Positions 46,869-56,132 of a DNA stretch of 64,000 bases are shown here, piece by piece. Numbering within the stretch: position 1 is the first letter of the stretch; each line of letters opens with the position of its first letter. The notes below the pieces were generated by a model that was given only the letters and a program-made list of their open reading frames with translations, had not been told where the DNA came from and did not search any database. This stretch comes from Fructobacillus americanaquae. Its GTDB lineage: Bacteria > Bacillota > Bacilli > Lactobacillales > Lactobacillaceae. The translations under genes were made by a program, and so were the position numbers. The stretch spans positions 423,501 to 487,500 of the forward strand of contig NZ_CP097122.1 in assembly GCF_024029775.1 (NCBI RefSeq), in the 5' to 3' direction.

Positions 46869-47543
46869 TTAAATAAAGTAGTTATAACCTGGGTTCAATT
46901 CAATAATCTTACCCGTACGCTTATAAACAATCCATTCAGCGATGTCAGTCGTATAATCACCAATTCGCTTGATGTAGCCGGCAATGACCAAATAGTCCGC
47001 TGCTGAATCAACCAATTCAGAGTCTTCCTTCATGCCATTGACGGAATCAGTTCGAATCTGAGCCGCTGCATTCGACAATTGGTGGTTCTTAGTCGCGATA
47101 TTTTCAGCACCCAAGGCATCGTTCTTCACGTAGTAGCCCATGACTTCTGAAACCATTGAAGCAACCAATTCACCCATTTCACCCAACTGCTTTTCAACAG
47201 CCTTCATGTGCTTCGTTCCCTTAACGCGGATAGTTGACGTAGCAATGTTTCGTGCCTGATCACCCATTCGCTCCAAAACAGAAACAGCCTTTAAAATCGT
47301 TACGATTTCACGCAAATCAGTGGTCACCGGTTGGTACAAAGCAATCATTTCAAATGACTTCTTTTCCAAAGCGGCTTCCCGTTCGTTAATCTTGTAATCA
47401 TGATCAATGATCTTGTGGGCACCATCGCGATCGTGCTTAATAAAGGACTGAACAGATTCCTGAATGGTCTTGGCAACCTGTTCACCCATTTCCGTAAAAG
47501 AAGTATCCAAATCAGCTAATTCTTCATCAAATAATCGACGCAT
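46869..47543 (-). CDS. phoU: Phosphate transport regulator PhoU
   Basis: Helical-bundle protein that couples PstSCAB to phosphate signalling. It has 224 residues in two repeated three-helix units. Typical stretches are FIKHDRDGAHKIIDHDYKIN and LERMGDQARNIATS, and the repeat IKRIGDYTTDIAEW. It follows the two pstB genes after a gap of about 118 bases. Confidence 0.93.
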   Translation of the reverse strand: MRRLFDEELADLDTSFTEMGEQVAKTIQESVQSFIKHDRDGAHKIIDHDYKINEREAALEKKSFEMIALYQPVTTDLREIVTILKAVSVLERMGDQARNIATSTIRVKGTKHMKAVEKQLGEMGELVASMVSEVMGYYVKNDALGAENIATKNHQLSNAAAQIRTDSVNGMKEDSELVDSAADYLVIAGYIKRIGDYTTDIAEWIVYKRTGKIIELNPGYNYFI

Positions 47544-47661
47544 GACAAATTCCTTTCATGTAACCTGTTTCTCTCTAATAACAGTAGGGCATTTTAAAAG
47601 CAAAGATATTTTTTGAACAGCCTGAACGATGGGCTTCACCAACCAATCATCCAGTCACCTT

Positions 47662-48429
47662 TTATCCAAAGCGACCAGAAATATAATCGGCAGTTTCCTT
47701 TTTCTCGGGCTCCAAGAAAATCTTACGAGTGTCCCCATATTCGACCAAGTTTCCACTAAGGAAGAAAGCCGTCTTATCAGAAATTCGTGAAGCTTGTGAT
47801 AAGGAATGAGTCACAATAATCATGGCATATTGGTCACGGAGTGACAACAAGGTTTCTTCAATGTTGTGTGAAGAAACAGGATCCAAAGCCGATGTTGGTT
47901 CATCAAGCAACAACACATCTGGCTTTGTGGCCAAAACACGAGCAATTGAAACACGTTGTTGTTGTCCACCCGAAAGTCCAAGTGCTGATTTATTCAATTC
48001 ATCCTTAACTTCATCCCAGATAGAGGCTGCCTTCAATGACTCCTCTACTGCCTGGTCCAAAGTCTTCTTATCCTTCACTCCAGCTAAACGTAAGCCAAAG
48101 GCCACGTTATCGTAGATAGAGAATGGAAACGGATTTGGCTGTTGGAAAACCATTCCAACGCGCTTACGCAAATCAACGGTATCCGTTGTTGGCGCATAGA
48201 TATCCTTCCCAAGAAGGTTGAAAGAACCCGTCACAGTGACGTTTTCTTCCAAATCATGCATCCGGTTTAAGGCTCGCAAGTAAGTCGTTTTACCTGATCC
48301 AGAAGGTCCAATCAAGGCAGTCACACCTTTGTTGGCAAAATCCAAATCAATCCCATGTAGGGCTTCCTTGTTTCCATACCAGAGCTTGACGTTACGAGTT
48401 TGTAAGATTGTTTCGCTTTGTTTTGTCAT
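47662..48429 (-). CDS. pstB2: Phosphate ABC transporter ATPase (second copy)
   Basis: ATPase of the phosphate importer, 255 residues. Walker [10 protein letters not shown], signature LSGGQQQR, Walker [13 protein letters not shown] and the switch His in IIVTHSL are all present. It overlaps the first pstB gene by four bases. Two adjacent pstB genes are common in Lactobacillales. Confidence 0.94.
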   Translation of the reverse strand: MTKQSETILQTRNVKLWYGNKEALHGIDLDFANKGVTALIGPSGSGKTTYLRALNRMHDLEENVTVTGSFNLLGKDIYAPTTDTVDLRKRVGMVFQQPNPFPFSIYDNVAFGLRLAGVKDKKTLDQAVEESLKAASIWDEVKDELNKSALGLSGGQQQRVSIARVLATKPDVLLLDEPTSALDPVSSHNIEETLLSLRDQYAMIIVTHSLSQASRISDKTAFFLSGNLVEYGDTRKIFLEPEKKETADYISGRFG

Positions 48430-49268
48430 CCAAAATTACCTGAAATATAATCGTTGGTCAATTCCACCTTAGGACGGGTAAAGATTTTACGAGTCAAATC
48501 ATATTCAATTACCTTACCTTGGTGTATAAAGGCCGTGTAGTCAGAAATCCGGGCTGCTTGCTGCATGTTGTGCGTAACGATAATAATCGTGTAGTTTTTC
48601 TTCAACTCCAACAAAGTATCTTCAAACTTAGCTGAAGAAATTGGATCTAAGGCTGATGATGGCTCATCGAGCAATAAGATATCAGGCTTTAGAGCCAAGG
48701 CACGGGCAATCACCAATCGTTGGGCTTGTCCACCTGACAATGAAAGCGCTGATTTATTCAATTCATCTTTAACTTGGTCCCACAGAGCAGCTTGCTTTAG
48801 CGTTGTTTCCACAATCTCATCGAGCTGAGCCTTGGTGTACTTACCGCGACGAGTCAATGGGAAAGTAATATTATCATAAATTGACTTAGCAAAAGGATTT
48901 GGTCGTTGAAAAACCATTCCAATGTGACGACGCATTTCGTAAACATCAATATCTTTTGAGTTGATGTCCAATCCACGGTACCAAATATGACCGGTAACAT
49001 TGGCCACCCCATCGTTCATTCGGTTCAACGAACGCAAAAGGGTTGACTTCCCTGATCCAGATGCTCCAATCAAAGAGGTAATCTTGTAACGTTCAAAACG
49101 CAAATCCCCTTCACTTAGAGAAAGGTTATCGCCATACCTTACTTGCAAGTTTTCAGTTGAAAGGGCAATTTCATGCTTATTATCCTCCATTGGAATAATA
49201 TAGCGTTCTGGTGCCTTTTCAGGAATAAAATCTGATACTGGCTTTAATTCTTGACTCTTATCTGTCAT
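48426..49268 (-). CDS. pstB1: Phosphate ABC transporter ATPase (first copy)
   Basis: ATPase of 280 residues, with an N-terminal extension of about 30 residues absent from the second copy. Walker [10 protein letters not shown], signature LSGGQAQR, Walker [13 protein letters not shown]. It starts 7 bases after pstA. The two copies are clearly different in sequence, so the duplication is old. Confidence 0.94.
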   Translation of the reverse strand: MTDKSQELKPVSDFIPEKAPERYIIPMEDNKHEIALSTENLQVRYGDNLSLSEGDLRFERYKITSLIGASGSGKSTLLRSLNRMNDGVANVTGHIWYRGLDINSKDIDVYEMRRHIGMVFQRPNPFAKSIYDNITFPLTRRGKYTKAQLDEIVETTLKQAALWDQVKDELNKSALSLSGGQAQRLVIARALALKPDILLLDEPSSALDPISSAKFEDTLLELKKNYTIIIVTHNMQQAARISDYTAFIHQGKVIEYDLTRKIFTRPKVELTNDYISGNFG

Positions 49269-49275
49269 GCTAACC

Positions 49276-50160
49276 TCACGATTTTGTCAACTTCTTATAA
49301 AGAAGTGTTCCCAAGCGACGTGCACTAAAGTTAAAGAGCAATACCACGATAATCAAAACCGCTGATGCTCCCGCTGACACAAGTGACAAATCCGGCATAA
49401 TTCCTTCCGAATTGATTTTCCAAATGTGCACGGCTAAAGTTTCGGCTGGTCGGAATGGTGACAATGGTGATGCCAAGTTGAATGGGTTCCAGTCACCAAA
49501 GTCCAATGAAGGTGCTGATTGACCAGCTGTAAAGATCAATGCCGCAGCTTCACCAAAGACACGTCCCGCAGAAATAACAACCCCAGTCACAATCGATGGT
49601 ACAGCTGCTGGCAAGATAATGTGAATGACTGTTTCAAATCGTGAAAGACCTAAAGCCGCCCCAGCTTCACGTTGCAGATTTGGAATCTGACTCAAAGACG
49701 TTTCAATAGAGCGAGTCAGGATTGGCAAATTAAAGAATGTCAATGCGATTGCTCCAGAAATAATGGAAAAACCAAGCTTCAACTTCACAACGAAGATCAA
49801 AAAACCAAACAAACCAACAACAACAGACGGCAATGATGACATCACTTCAATTGCGGTACGAACCATCGATGTCCAAATCGTTGGCTTGGCATATTCATTC
49901 AAGTAAATAGCCGCCCCAAGAGCGATTGGGAATGAAATCAGCATGGCCAAAATCAAGAGGTAGAAGGAATTGAACAATTGAATGCCAATTCCTCCACCAG
50001 CTTCGAATGACCGAGCTTGTGCAGTTAAGAAGTGCCATGACAAATGAGGCAATCCTCGAACCAAGATAAAGGCCAGCATTGCTGCTAGCACCAACGCTAC
50101 TGAACCAGCGATTGCATAAATCACGGTTGTAGCAATTTTATCAGCAGTTTTTGCGTTCAT
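49276..50160 (-). CDS. pstA: Phosphate ABC transporter permease PstA
   Basis: Inner-membrane permease, 294 residues, about six membrane segments. The cytoplasmic coupling loop EAGAALGLSRFETVIHIILPA carries the EAA motif. Its start overlaps the pstC stop by one base, showing tight coupling. Confidence 0.94.
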   Translation of the reverse strand: MNAKTADKIATTVIYAIAGSVALVLAAMLAFILVRGLPHLSWHFLTAQARSFEAGGGIGIQLFNSFYLLILAMLISFPIALGAAIYLNEYAKPTIWTSMVRTAIEVMSSLPSVVVGLFGFLIFVVKLKLGFSIISGAIALTFFNLPILTRSIETSLSQIPNLQREAGAALGLSRFETVIHIILPAAVPSIVTGVVISAGRVFGEAAALIFTAGQSAPSLDFGDWNPFNLASPLSPFRPAETLAVHIWKINSEGIMPDLSLVSAGASAVLIIVVLLFNFSARRLGTLLYKKLTKS

Positions 50161-51083
50161 TACTTCAGTTCTCCTTTTCGACCAATCCAGCGAATCAAGA
50201 GGTTAAAGACGAGAGACATCAGAAGTAAGATCATTGCTAATGACCACAAGACGTTGTTTTGCAACGTGCCCATGACTGTGTTTCCAATTCCCATCGTCAA
50301 AACGGAGGTCAAGGTTGCTGCTGGTGACACCAGAGAACCCGGCATCTTAGCCGCATTTCCGATTACCATTTGAACAGCCAAAGCTTCACCGAAGGCACGC
50401 GCCATTCCGAAAACAATTGCTGTCAAGATTCCTGGCGTTGCTGCTCGCAAAATCACCTTGTAAATCATCTGCCAACGTGTCGCTCCAATTGCCAAGGCTG
50501 ACTCACGATAATAACGAGGCACACCCTTTAAAGAATCGACCGTCATTGATGTAATGGTTGGTAAAATCATGACAAACAAGACAATCGTTCCAGACAAGAT
50601 TCCAAGACCCGTTCCCCCAAAAATTGAGCGGACGGCTGGGACCACAACAGTCAAACCAATAACACCATAAACAACGGAAGGAATTCCAACCAACAATTCG
50701 ATGACTGGTTGCATAATGCGCGAACCACGTTTCTTGGCAATTTCAGTCATAAAGACCGCTGTTCCAATCGCAAATGGTGTCGCAATAATAGCGGCCAGAA
50801 TTGTTACCGCCAGGGAACCAGTAATAAGCGGTAATGCGCCTATTCCTGGCTGACCCGTCTTAGGGTCAACAACACTCGGATTCCAATTCGTTCCAAAGAG
50901 AAACTTACTAACTGAAACTTTATTGGTCGTAAAGGTGGCTAACCCCCGAGTGATTACAAAGCCGAAAATTAAGACAACCACCGCAGTGATTAGAATTAAG
51001 GCAAGAGCCGAAATAAACTTTCCAAATCGATCTTGCTTGGTTGACAACGAAGTTTTTTTAATTTTTTCGGTAATAAGATCCAT
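50160..51083 (-). CDS. pstC: Phosphate ABC transporter permease PstC
   Basis: Permease partner of PstA, 307 residues, about six membrane segments. The EAA loop is RESALAIGATRWQMIYKVIL. It lies 8 bases after pstS and runs into pstA. Confidence 0.94.
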   Translation of the reverse strand: MDLITEKIKKTSLSTKQDRFGKFISALALILITAVVVLIFGFVITRGLATFTTNKVSVSKFLFGTNWNPSVVDPKTGQPGIGALPLITGSLAVTILAAIIATPFAIGTAVFMTEIAKKRGSRIMQPVIELLVGIPSVVYGVIGLTVVVPAVRSIFGGTGLGILSGTIVLFVMILPTITSMTVDSLKGVPRYYRESALAIGATRWQMIYKVILRAATPGILTAIVFGMARAFGEALAVQMVIGNAAKMPGSLVSPAATLTSVLTMGIGNTVMGTLQNNVLWSLAMILLLMSLVFNLLIRWIGRKGELK

Positions 51084-51091
51084 TGTCTGCC

Positions 51092-51982
51092 TTACCCCTT
51101 CTGCTTAGCGGTAATGTTACCATGCAGGTCACGTTCAATCTTCATATTTGAGTTTGAAATGTAACCCAACTTTGGCACGTACGTTTTCTGTACAAAATCT
51201 GAATTAAAGAAATCCAAGAACTTAGCAACTTCACCAGTTGGCTTGCCATGCGTGTAAATGTGTTCATATGACCAGATTGGGTAAGCCCCATCTTCAACAT
51301 TGGTATCGGTAGGTGCGACACCATTGATACTTGCCCGAACAACATCGTTTGACTTATAAGCAAAGGCAACGTAAGAGATAGCTCCCGGAGTGCTCTTAAC
51401 AATTGACAAGACCATTCCTGATGAATCTTGTTCTTGTGCCGAGGCACTCTTTTTGCCACCCATGGCCCACTTTTCAAAAGCGGCCCGAGTTCCGGAACCA
51501 GCGGCACGGTTAACAAGCACGATTGGCATGTTCTTTCCGCCCAGTTCACTCCAATTTTTAATTTTACCGGTAAAGATATCGGTTAACTGTGCTAGTGTCA
51601 GATTTGTGACACCAGCTTGCTTATTAATGATTGGCGCAATTCCAACGATTGCGACTCGATGATCAACTAAATTCTTTGTATCAATCCCCTTCTTTTCTTC
51701 AGCGAAGAGATCTGAATTCCCGAGGGAAACAGCCCCTTGCGCTATTTGCGACAGACCCGTACCACTTCCGCCACCTTGAACGGTAATGGAGACACCAGGG
51801 TGAGAACGTTGATAGTCCTCCCCAGCGGCTTCAACCAATGGTTGCAGTGCAGTTGAACCAACTGCAGTAATGGGTGCGGTGTTGGCTTGCTTGTCTCGGT
51901 TTTGATAGGCAATTCCCAAGATGATGGCAAGTACAACGACGACAGAGGCCACTATCCATGACCCGCGATGCGATCTTTGCAT
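51092..51982 (-). CDS. pstS: Phosphate-binding protein PstS, no lipobox
   Basis: Extracellular phosphate receptor, 296 residues from the ATG at 51982 (MQRSHRGSWIV), which has GAAGAGGAATC; the longer frame to 52009 lacks a site. Ligand-binding blocks are GSTALQPLVEAA, GGGSGTGLSQIAQGAV and RAAGSGTRAAFEKW. The N-terminus has one hydrophobic segment (VASVVVVLAIILGIAY) but no cysteine at or after it, so it cannot be a lipoprotein and is likely anchored by an uncleaved signal. This differs from the usual Gram-positive PstS. Confidence 0.92.
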   Translation of the reverse strand: MQRSHRGSWIVASVVVVLAIILGIAYQNRDKQANTAPITAVGSTALQPLVEAAGEDYQRSHPGVSITVQGGGSGTGLSQIAQGAVSLGNSDLFAEEKKGIDTKNLVDHRVAIVGIAPIINKQAGVTNLTLAQLTDIFTGKIKNWSELGGKNMPIVLVNRAAGSGTRAAFEKWAMGGKKSASAQEQDSSGMVLSIVKSTPGAISYVAFAYKSNDVVRASINGVAPTDTNVEDGAYPIWSYEHIYTHGKPTGEVAKFLDFFNSDFVQKTYVPKLGYISNSNMKIERDLHGNITAKQKG

Positions 51983-52100
51983 GATTCCTCTTCTCCCAAC
52001 TGGGTGCAAAAGATTATCCTACAACAACAAGTGTCCATTCCAAACTAATTTAAATAATTTGTGTGAAAATAAATCATTCACTTCAGTTAAGAACAAACAC

Positions 52101-52109
52101 ATTATAACA
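52101..52109 (-). promoter_or_regulatory. Candidate pst promoter, extended -10
   Basis: Minus strand TGTTATAAT directly after the recA terminator. No clear PhoP box pair was seen around it, but the region is short. Confidence 0.45.
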
Positions 52110-52111
52110 AA

Positions 52112-52139
52112 AAAAAGCGTTCTACAACGCTTTTTAATA
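52112..52139 (-). terminator. Terminator after recA
   Basis: AAAAAGCGTT/AACGCTTTTT around a four-base loop with a T run on both strands. Confidence 0.88.
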
Positions 52140-52159
52140 TTAATTTATTATTACTATTT

Positions 52160-53278
52160 CTAAATAATTGGTTCGTCAGTAAGCCCGTCGTTATCGTGAT
52201 TTTCTGCACTTTTGCTATCACTTTCATCAGGGCCAGCAGCAACAGCTGGTTCATCGCCAATGCCATAAGCATTCCGCACTTGTGTGTAGATATCTTCCTT
52301 CAGAGCAACGTGCTCAGGGTCATCCAAATATTCCTTGGCCTTTTCGCGACCTTGGCCAATTCGTTCCCCATTATAGGCATACCATGCACCAGCCTTATCA
52401 ATAATATCTTGATCAACAGCCAAATCAAGAATTTCACCGGTTTGTGAGATTCCCTTTCCATACATGATATCGACTTCAGCAACCTTAAAGGGTGGCGCAA
52501 CCTTATTTTTCACGACCTTGACCTTGGTCAAGTTACCAGTAACATCGGAACCGTCTTTAATTTGAGTTGACCGACGAACCTCTAATCGAATCGTTGAGTA
52601 GAACTTCAAAGCTCGGCCACCTGGCGTTGTTTCGGGGTTTCCAAACATTACGCCAACTTTTTCACGGATTTGGTTAATAAAGATAGCAATTGTTCCCGTC
52701 CGGTTCAACGTTCCAGCTAGCTTTCGTAAGGCTTGCGACATCAACCGTGCCTGCAAACCAACGTGGGCATCCCCCATCTCACCTTCAATTTCTACACGGG
52801 GAACCAGGGCAGCAACGGAATCGACCACGACCATGTCGACGGCGCCAGATTGAACCAAGGCATCAGCAATTTCCAATCCTTGTTCACCAGTATCTGGCTG
52901 TGACAACAGCAACTCATCCTTTTTAACACCTAAAGCTTCAGCATACTTTACGTCCAAAGCGTTTTCGGCATCAATATAGGCAGCAGTGCCACCATTTTTT
53001 TGAATTTCAGCTACTGCATGCAAAGCAATCGTCGTCTTACCTGATGATTCAGGCCCATAAACTTCAATAATTCGTCCCTTTGGGTAGCCCCCAACTCCTA
53101 AGGCAACATCCAATTTGACGGACCCAGAAGGTGAGGTCTCTACCTGCGTTAAGGCATTATCGCCCAACGTCATGATCGAACCTTTTCCAAAGTTTTTTTC
53201 AATTTTCTTTAAAGCTTCATTTAAGGCAGCCTGACGGCCATCCTTCTTGTTATCATCGCTTGTCTTTTTTGCAACCAT
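52160..53278 (-). CDS. recA: Recombinase RecA
   Basis: Strand-exchange ATPase and SOS co-protease. It has 372 residues from the ATG at 53278 ([14 protein letters not shown]), placed by GAAGGAGT; an in-frame extension to 53350 runs into the promoter and SOS box. Walker A is GPESSGKTT, Walker [10 protein letters not shown], and the L1/L2 loops ([25 protein letters not shown]) are intact. The C-terminus is acidic. cinA, often upstream in Firmicutes, is not here. Confidence 0.97.
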   Translation of the reverse strand: MVAKKTSDDNKKDGRQAALNEALKKIEKNFGKGSIMTLGDNALTQVETSPSGSVKLDVALGVGGYPKGRIIEVYGPESSGKTTIALHAVAEIQKNGGTAAYIDAENALDVKYAEALGVKKDELLLSQPDTGEQGLEIADALVQSGAVDMVVVDSVAALVPRVEIEGEMGDAHVGLQARLMSQALRKLAGTLNRTGTIAIFINQIREKVGVMFGNPETTPGGRALKFYSTIRLEVRRSTQIKDGSDVTGNLTKVKVVKNKVAPPFKVAEVDIMYGKGISQTGEILDLAVDQDIIDKAGAWYAYNGERIGQGREKAKEYLDDPEHVALKEDIYTQVRNAYGIGDEPAVAAGPDESDSKSAENHDNDGLTDEPII

Positions 53279-53306
53279 GCTTGATACTCCTTCAATGTCT
53301 ATCAAC

Positions 53307-53335
53307 AGTGTACGGACTTTTTCAACAAAATGCAA
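53307..53335 (-). promoter_or_regulatory. recA promoter
   Basis: Minus strand TTGCAT, 17-base spacer, TACACT, 30 bases before the start codon. Confidence 0.75.
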
Positions 53336-53342
53336 GGGTTTT

Positions 53343-53358
53343 GCGAACATTTGTTCGC
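53343..53358. promoter_or_regulatory. SOS box (LexA operator) at recA
   Basis: GCGAACATTTGTTCGC matches the Gram-positive LexA consensus GAACnnnnGTTC with perfect dyad symmetry. It lies 8 bases upstream of the recA -35. Confidence 0.92.
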
Positions 53359-53385
53359 GTTGTTTTTGTCTCTATTTTATTGGAC

Positions 53386-53410
53386 GAAAAAAGCGCTTAT
53401 AGCGCTTATA
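53386..53410 (-). terminator. Terminator after pgsA
   Basis: Minus strand AAGCGCT pairs with AGCGCTT around ATA, followed by a T run. Confidence 0.75.
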
Positions 53411-53984
53411 ATCCGTCTGCAAAAACCGAGCGGCTTTTCCAGAAATATTCAATTCCTGAATAGATTGTAAAGCAAACGGCAATATACAAGAGCACTTGCC
53501 CGATTGGGAAGCCAACAAGGGCGAATGGCCAATCCTTCAAGTAAAGGAAGAAAATAGCAAACATCTGGGAAAATGTTTTAATCTTGCCAGGCCAGGCAGC
53601 AGCCATGACCGTTCCGTTATTTTCAACAACTAGAGTCCGTAGACCAGTGACCGCTAGTTCCCGGATAACAATAACTGCAGTAATCCAGGCAGGAACTTGA
53701 TGAAAAGCAGTCAGGTAAATCAAAGCAGTCATAACCAGAAGTTTATCAGCTAACGGATCAAAGAATTTACCGAAATTCGTAACCAAGTGCTTACGACGAG
53801 CAATTTGCCCATCTAAGAAATCAGTAATGCAAGCCACAGCAAAGACGATTGCTGCCAAGACCCATGAAAGGGTCAGGCCTATCTCAGCATTCAAAATTGT
53901 TGAACCCTTTGAGTAAATCAAAAGGAACATGAAAACTGGAATCAAGATGATTCGAAAGACCGTTAGTTTATTTGGTAGGTTCAT
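53406..53984 (-). CDS. pgsA: CDP-diacylglycerol-glycerol-3-phosphate phosphatidyltransferase
   Basis: Membrane enzyme that makes phosphatidylglycerol phosphate. It has 192 residues and about five to six membrane segments. The CDP-alcohol transferase motif DFLDGQIARRKHLV then FGKFFDPLADK has all the conserved Asp residues. It lies in the ymfF-ymfH-rodZ-pgsA-recA order typical of Firmicutes. Confidence 0.95.
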   Translation of the reverse strand: MNLPNKLTVFRIILIPVFMFLLIYSKGSTILNAEIGLTLSWVLAAIVFAVACITDFLDGQIARRKHLVTNFGKFFDPLADKLLVMTALIYLTAFHQVPAWITAVIVIRELAVTGLRTLVVENNGTVMAAAWPGKIKTFSQMFAIFFLYLKDWPFALVGFPIGQVLLYIAVCFTIYSGIEYFWKSRSVFADGL

Positions 53985-53991
53985 TTTGTTC

Positions 53992-54861
53992 TCACTTATT
54001 CAAATTCAAGACAACGTTCCAGGTTGTTGGAGCTGGATTGGTTGGCAAGTTTGGCAAATCAATGTGTTGGTTGTTAATCGTTAAGTTCACGTGGCTCACT
54101 TGTGAAACTTGAATATTGACAATAGCCGTATTGGCTGGCACTTCAACACTTTTTTCATCAGTTTGATTCAACCAAGCGTTGTATAAGACCTTACCGGTTC
54201 CGTCAGTTACCTTAAACATCGAACCACCATTTTGACCTTTGGCTACAATAGTATGCGTATTAGCCAGTTGCCCACCTACAGTATAGGTGGTCGTCAACTG
54301 GGCGGTATTGGTGGTTGCAGTCCCGAGGTTAATGCCACTGTTCGCACTTGAAGAGGATACCATTGCTGACGATGATGACTGTGGTACCGATGACGATGCA
54401 ACCTCAACTTGGTTACCACCGTTAGACGAATTGGAACCTGAACTGGCCCGTGTAACCACAAACCAAGCAACCAACAAAACGGCAACAACGATAATTGCAA
54501 GCCAAATTCTTGGAATAAAGCCACGGAAACGTGACTTAAAGGCCTCTGAATTATTAACCCCAGCTCGAACGACGCCATCTTCATCACGGTGTGCATGGGA
54601 TAAATCACTAATTACCTGTGGATCAAATTCAACTTCATCAAAAAGATCATCCGGGTTTAAACCAACAGCTGCTGCAAATTGCTTAGCAAATGCCCGAGCA
54701 TAAAATTGACCAGGTAAAACATCCTGGTCACCATCTTCAATTGCTTGTAAGAAGCGAGGTTGAATTTTGGTCATCTCGGCCAACTGGTCGATTGTATAAC
54801 CTTTTTCCAATCGTGCTTCTCGTAACTGTTGACTAACTTCGCTTGCTAAATATTCAGCCAT
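53992..54861 (-). CDS. rodZ: RodZ-like cell-shape protein (HTH + DUF4115)
   Basis: A 289-residue protein that links the MreB cytoskeleton to wall synthesis. The N-terminal HTH_25 domain (about 8-75) has LREARLEKGYTIDQLAEMTKI and DVLPGQFYARAFAKQFA. A single span (IWLAIIVVAVLLVAWFVV, about 123-140) is followed by a Ser/Asn-rich linker with poly-Ser stretches and a C-terminal DUF4115 domain. It starts 8 bases after the M16 gene. MreBCD are encoded a few kilobases away. Confidence 0.88.
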   Translation of the reverse strand: MAEYLASEVSQQLREARLEKGYTIDQLAEMTKIQPRFLQAIEDGDQDVLPGQFYARAFAKQFAAAVGLNPDDLFDEVEFDPQVISDLSHAHRDEDGVVRAGVNNSEAFKSRFRGFIPRIWLAIIVVAVLLVAWFVVTRASSGSNSSNGGNQVEVASSSVPQSSSSAMVSSSSANSGINLGTATTNTAQLTTTYTVGGQLANTHTIVAKGQNGGSMFKVTDGTGKVLYNAWLNQTDEKSVEVPANTAIVNIQVSQVSHVNLTINNQHIDLPNLPTNPAPTTWNVVLNLNK

Positions 54862-54869
54862 TTTTTCTC

Positions 54870-56132
54870 TTACTTTTCTAATACTAAGCGAGTCAAACGA
54901 CCACCTTCAAAAAGCCGTTTGCCGCACTGGACAACATCATCTAAGCAAAAACGTTCTACTAAGTTCATTTTATCAAATAGCGATACCCCATACAAGGCCA
55001 AATCCTCGTCTAAACCAAGGCGGTCTGGACGATTTTGACTAGTCAAAGTTTGCCCAGCCAAAGCTTTTTTTAGCCGGGTAAAATCAGTCTGGCTTTCAGC
55101 TAAAATTGTGGGCGCTTCTGCTAGACGTTTCAGCAAATATTCTTGAACCTGGTCTTGATTTTCACCATCTGCAAAGAACGTTAAATATTGGTAGGGACCA
55201 AAATTACTGTACTCATAATCAAAATCATCACCGAAAATTCCCTTTTCATAAGCATCTTGAAACCACACTGTCTGATCACCAAATACCAAGTCCAAGGCGA
55301 GTTCACCTAATAAAATTTCTTTAACACGGTCAATTCCTGAAATATCCGCAGGACGATTTGGTAAGCGAAGACCATAGGCCCCCTTTGCCAGCGATAAGCC
55401 TTGCTTCTTTTCCAGTGCAAAGGCTGCCTGTTCTGCCAACTCTTCTTTTGGTACAGAGACAGTTTCTGCCTGACTATTGATGTGACCTTGTTGACCTTTA
55501 ATAAAGGCCATTAATTCATTGGTATCAAAATCGCCAACAACGGTCAACACTAAGTTTTTTGGTTGGTAAAAGCCAGCATGTATTTGATAGAGCAAATCAG
55601 GAGTGATTGCTTGCAAACTGTCCTTTGTTCCTGCAATATCTTGACTTAACGCTGATTTTGGGTACAGTAGTCCGATAATTCCCTGGTACAACTGCCAAGC
55701 AGGATCATCCTGATAAAGTTTAATTTCTTCTTCAATAATCCCCCGCTCACGCACAACTTTTTCTTCCGTAAAATAAGGCTCTTGCACAAAATTCATTAGC
55801 CAAGCCAAATTTTCTAAGATGTGACTAGTGGCCGTAAAATAATATGTTGTTTGGTTTGGACCGGTAAAGGCATTGGCGTCAGCCCCCAACTCCGTAAAGC
55901 GAATTAAAGCATCACCATCTTTTTTATCAAAGATTTTATGTTCTAAAAAGTGTGCAGTACCGGCTGGAATTGTGATTTGCTGGTCATCGGCAAAGCGCAT
56001 TGCCGTCGTTAACGAACCAAAACGAGCAGTTAAGGCGGCCAAAAATTGGTGATAACCAGACTTTTTAATCAGGTTAACCGTCAACCCCTCTGTCGTTTGA
56101 AAAACGATTGGCCGTTCTTCATAATCAATCAT
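54870..56132 (-). CDS. ymfH: M16-family zinc peptidase-like protein (YmfH type)
   Basis: A 420-residue protein of the insulinase fold with the inverted zinc motif HFLEH (in GTAHFLEHKIF) and the downstream Glu region REEI/ERGIIEEEIK, so it is likely the catalytic partner. I start at 56132 (MIDYEERPIVF), which overlaps the ymfF stop; the extension to 56171 lies inside ymfF. Pairs with ymfF to form a two-subunit peptidase of unknown target. Confidence 0.9.
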   Translation of the reverse strand: MIDYEERPIVFQTTEGLTVNLIKKSGYHQFLAALTARFGSLTTAMRFADDQQITIPAGTAHFLEHKIFDKKDGDALIRFTELGADANAFTGPNQTTYYFTATSHILENLAWLMNFVQEPYFTEEKVVRERGIIEEEIKLYQDDPAWQLYQGIIGLLYPKSALSQDIAGTKDSLQAITPDLLYQIHAGFYQPKNLVLTVVGDFDTNELMAFIKGQQGHINSQAETVSVPKEELAEQAAFALEKKQGLSLAKGAYGLRLPNRPADISGIDRVKEILLGELALDLVFGDQTVWFQDAYEKGIFGDDFDYEYSNFGPYQYLTFFADGENQDQVQEYLLKRLAEAPTILAESQTDFTRLKKALAGQTLTSQNRPDRLGLDEDLALYGVSLFDKMNLVERFCLDDVVQCGKRLFEGGRLTRLVLEK

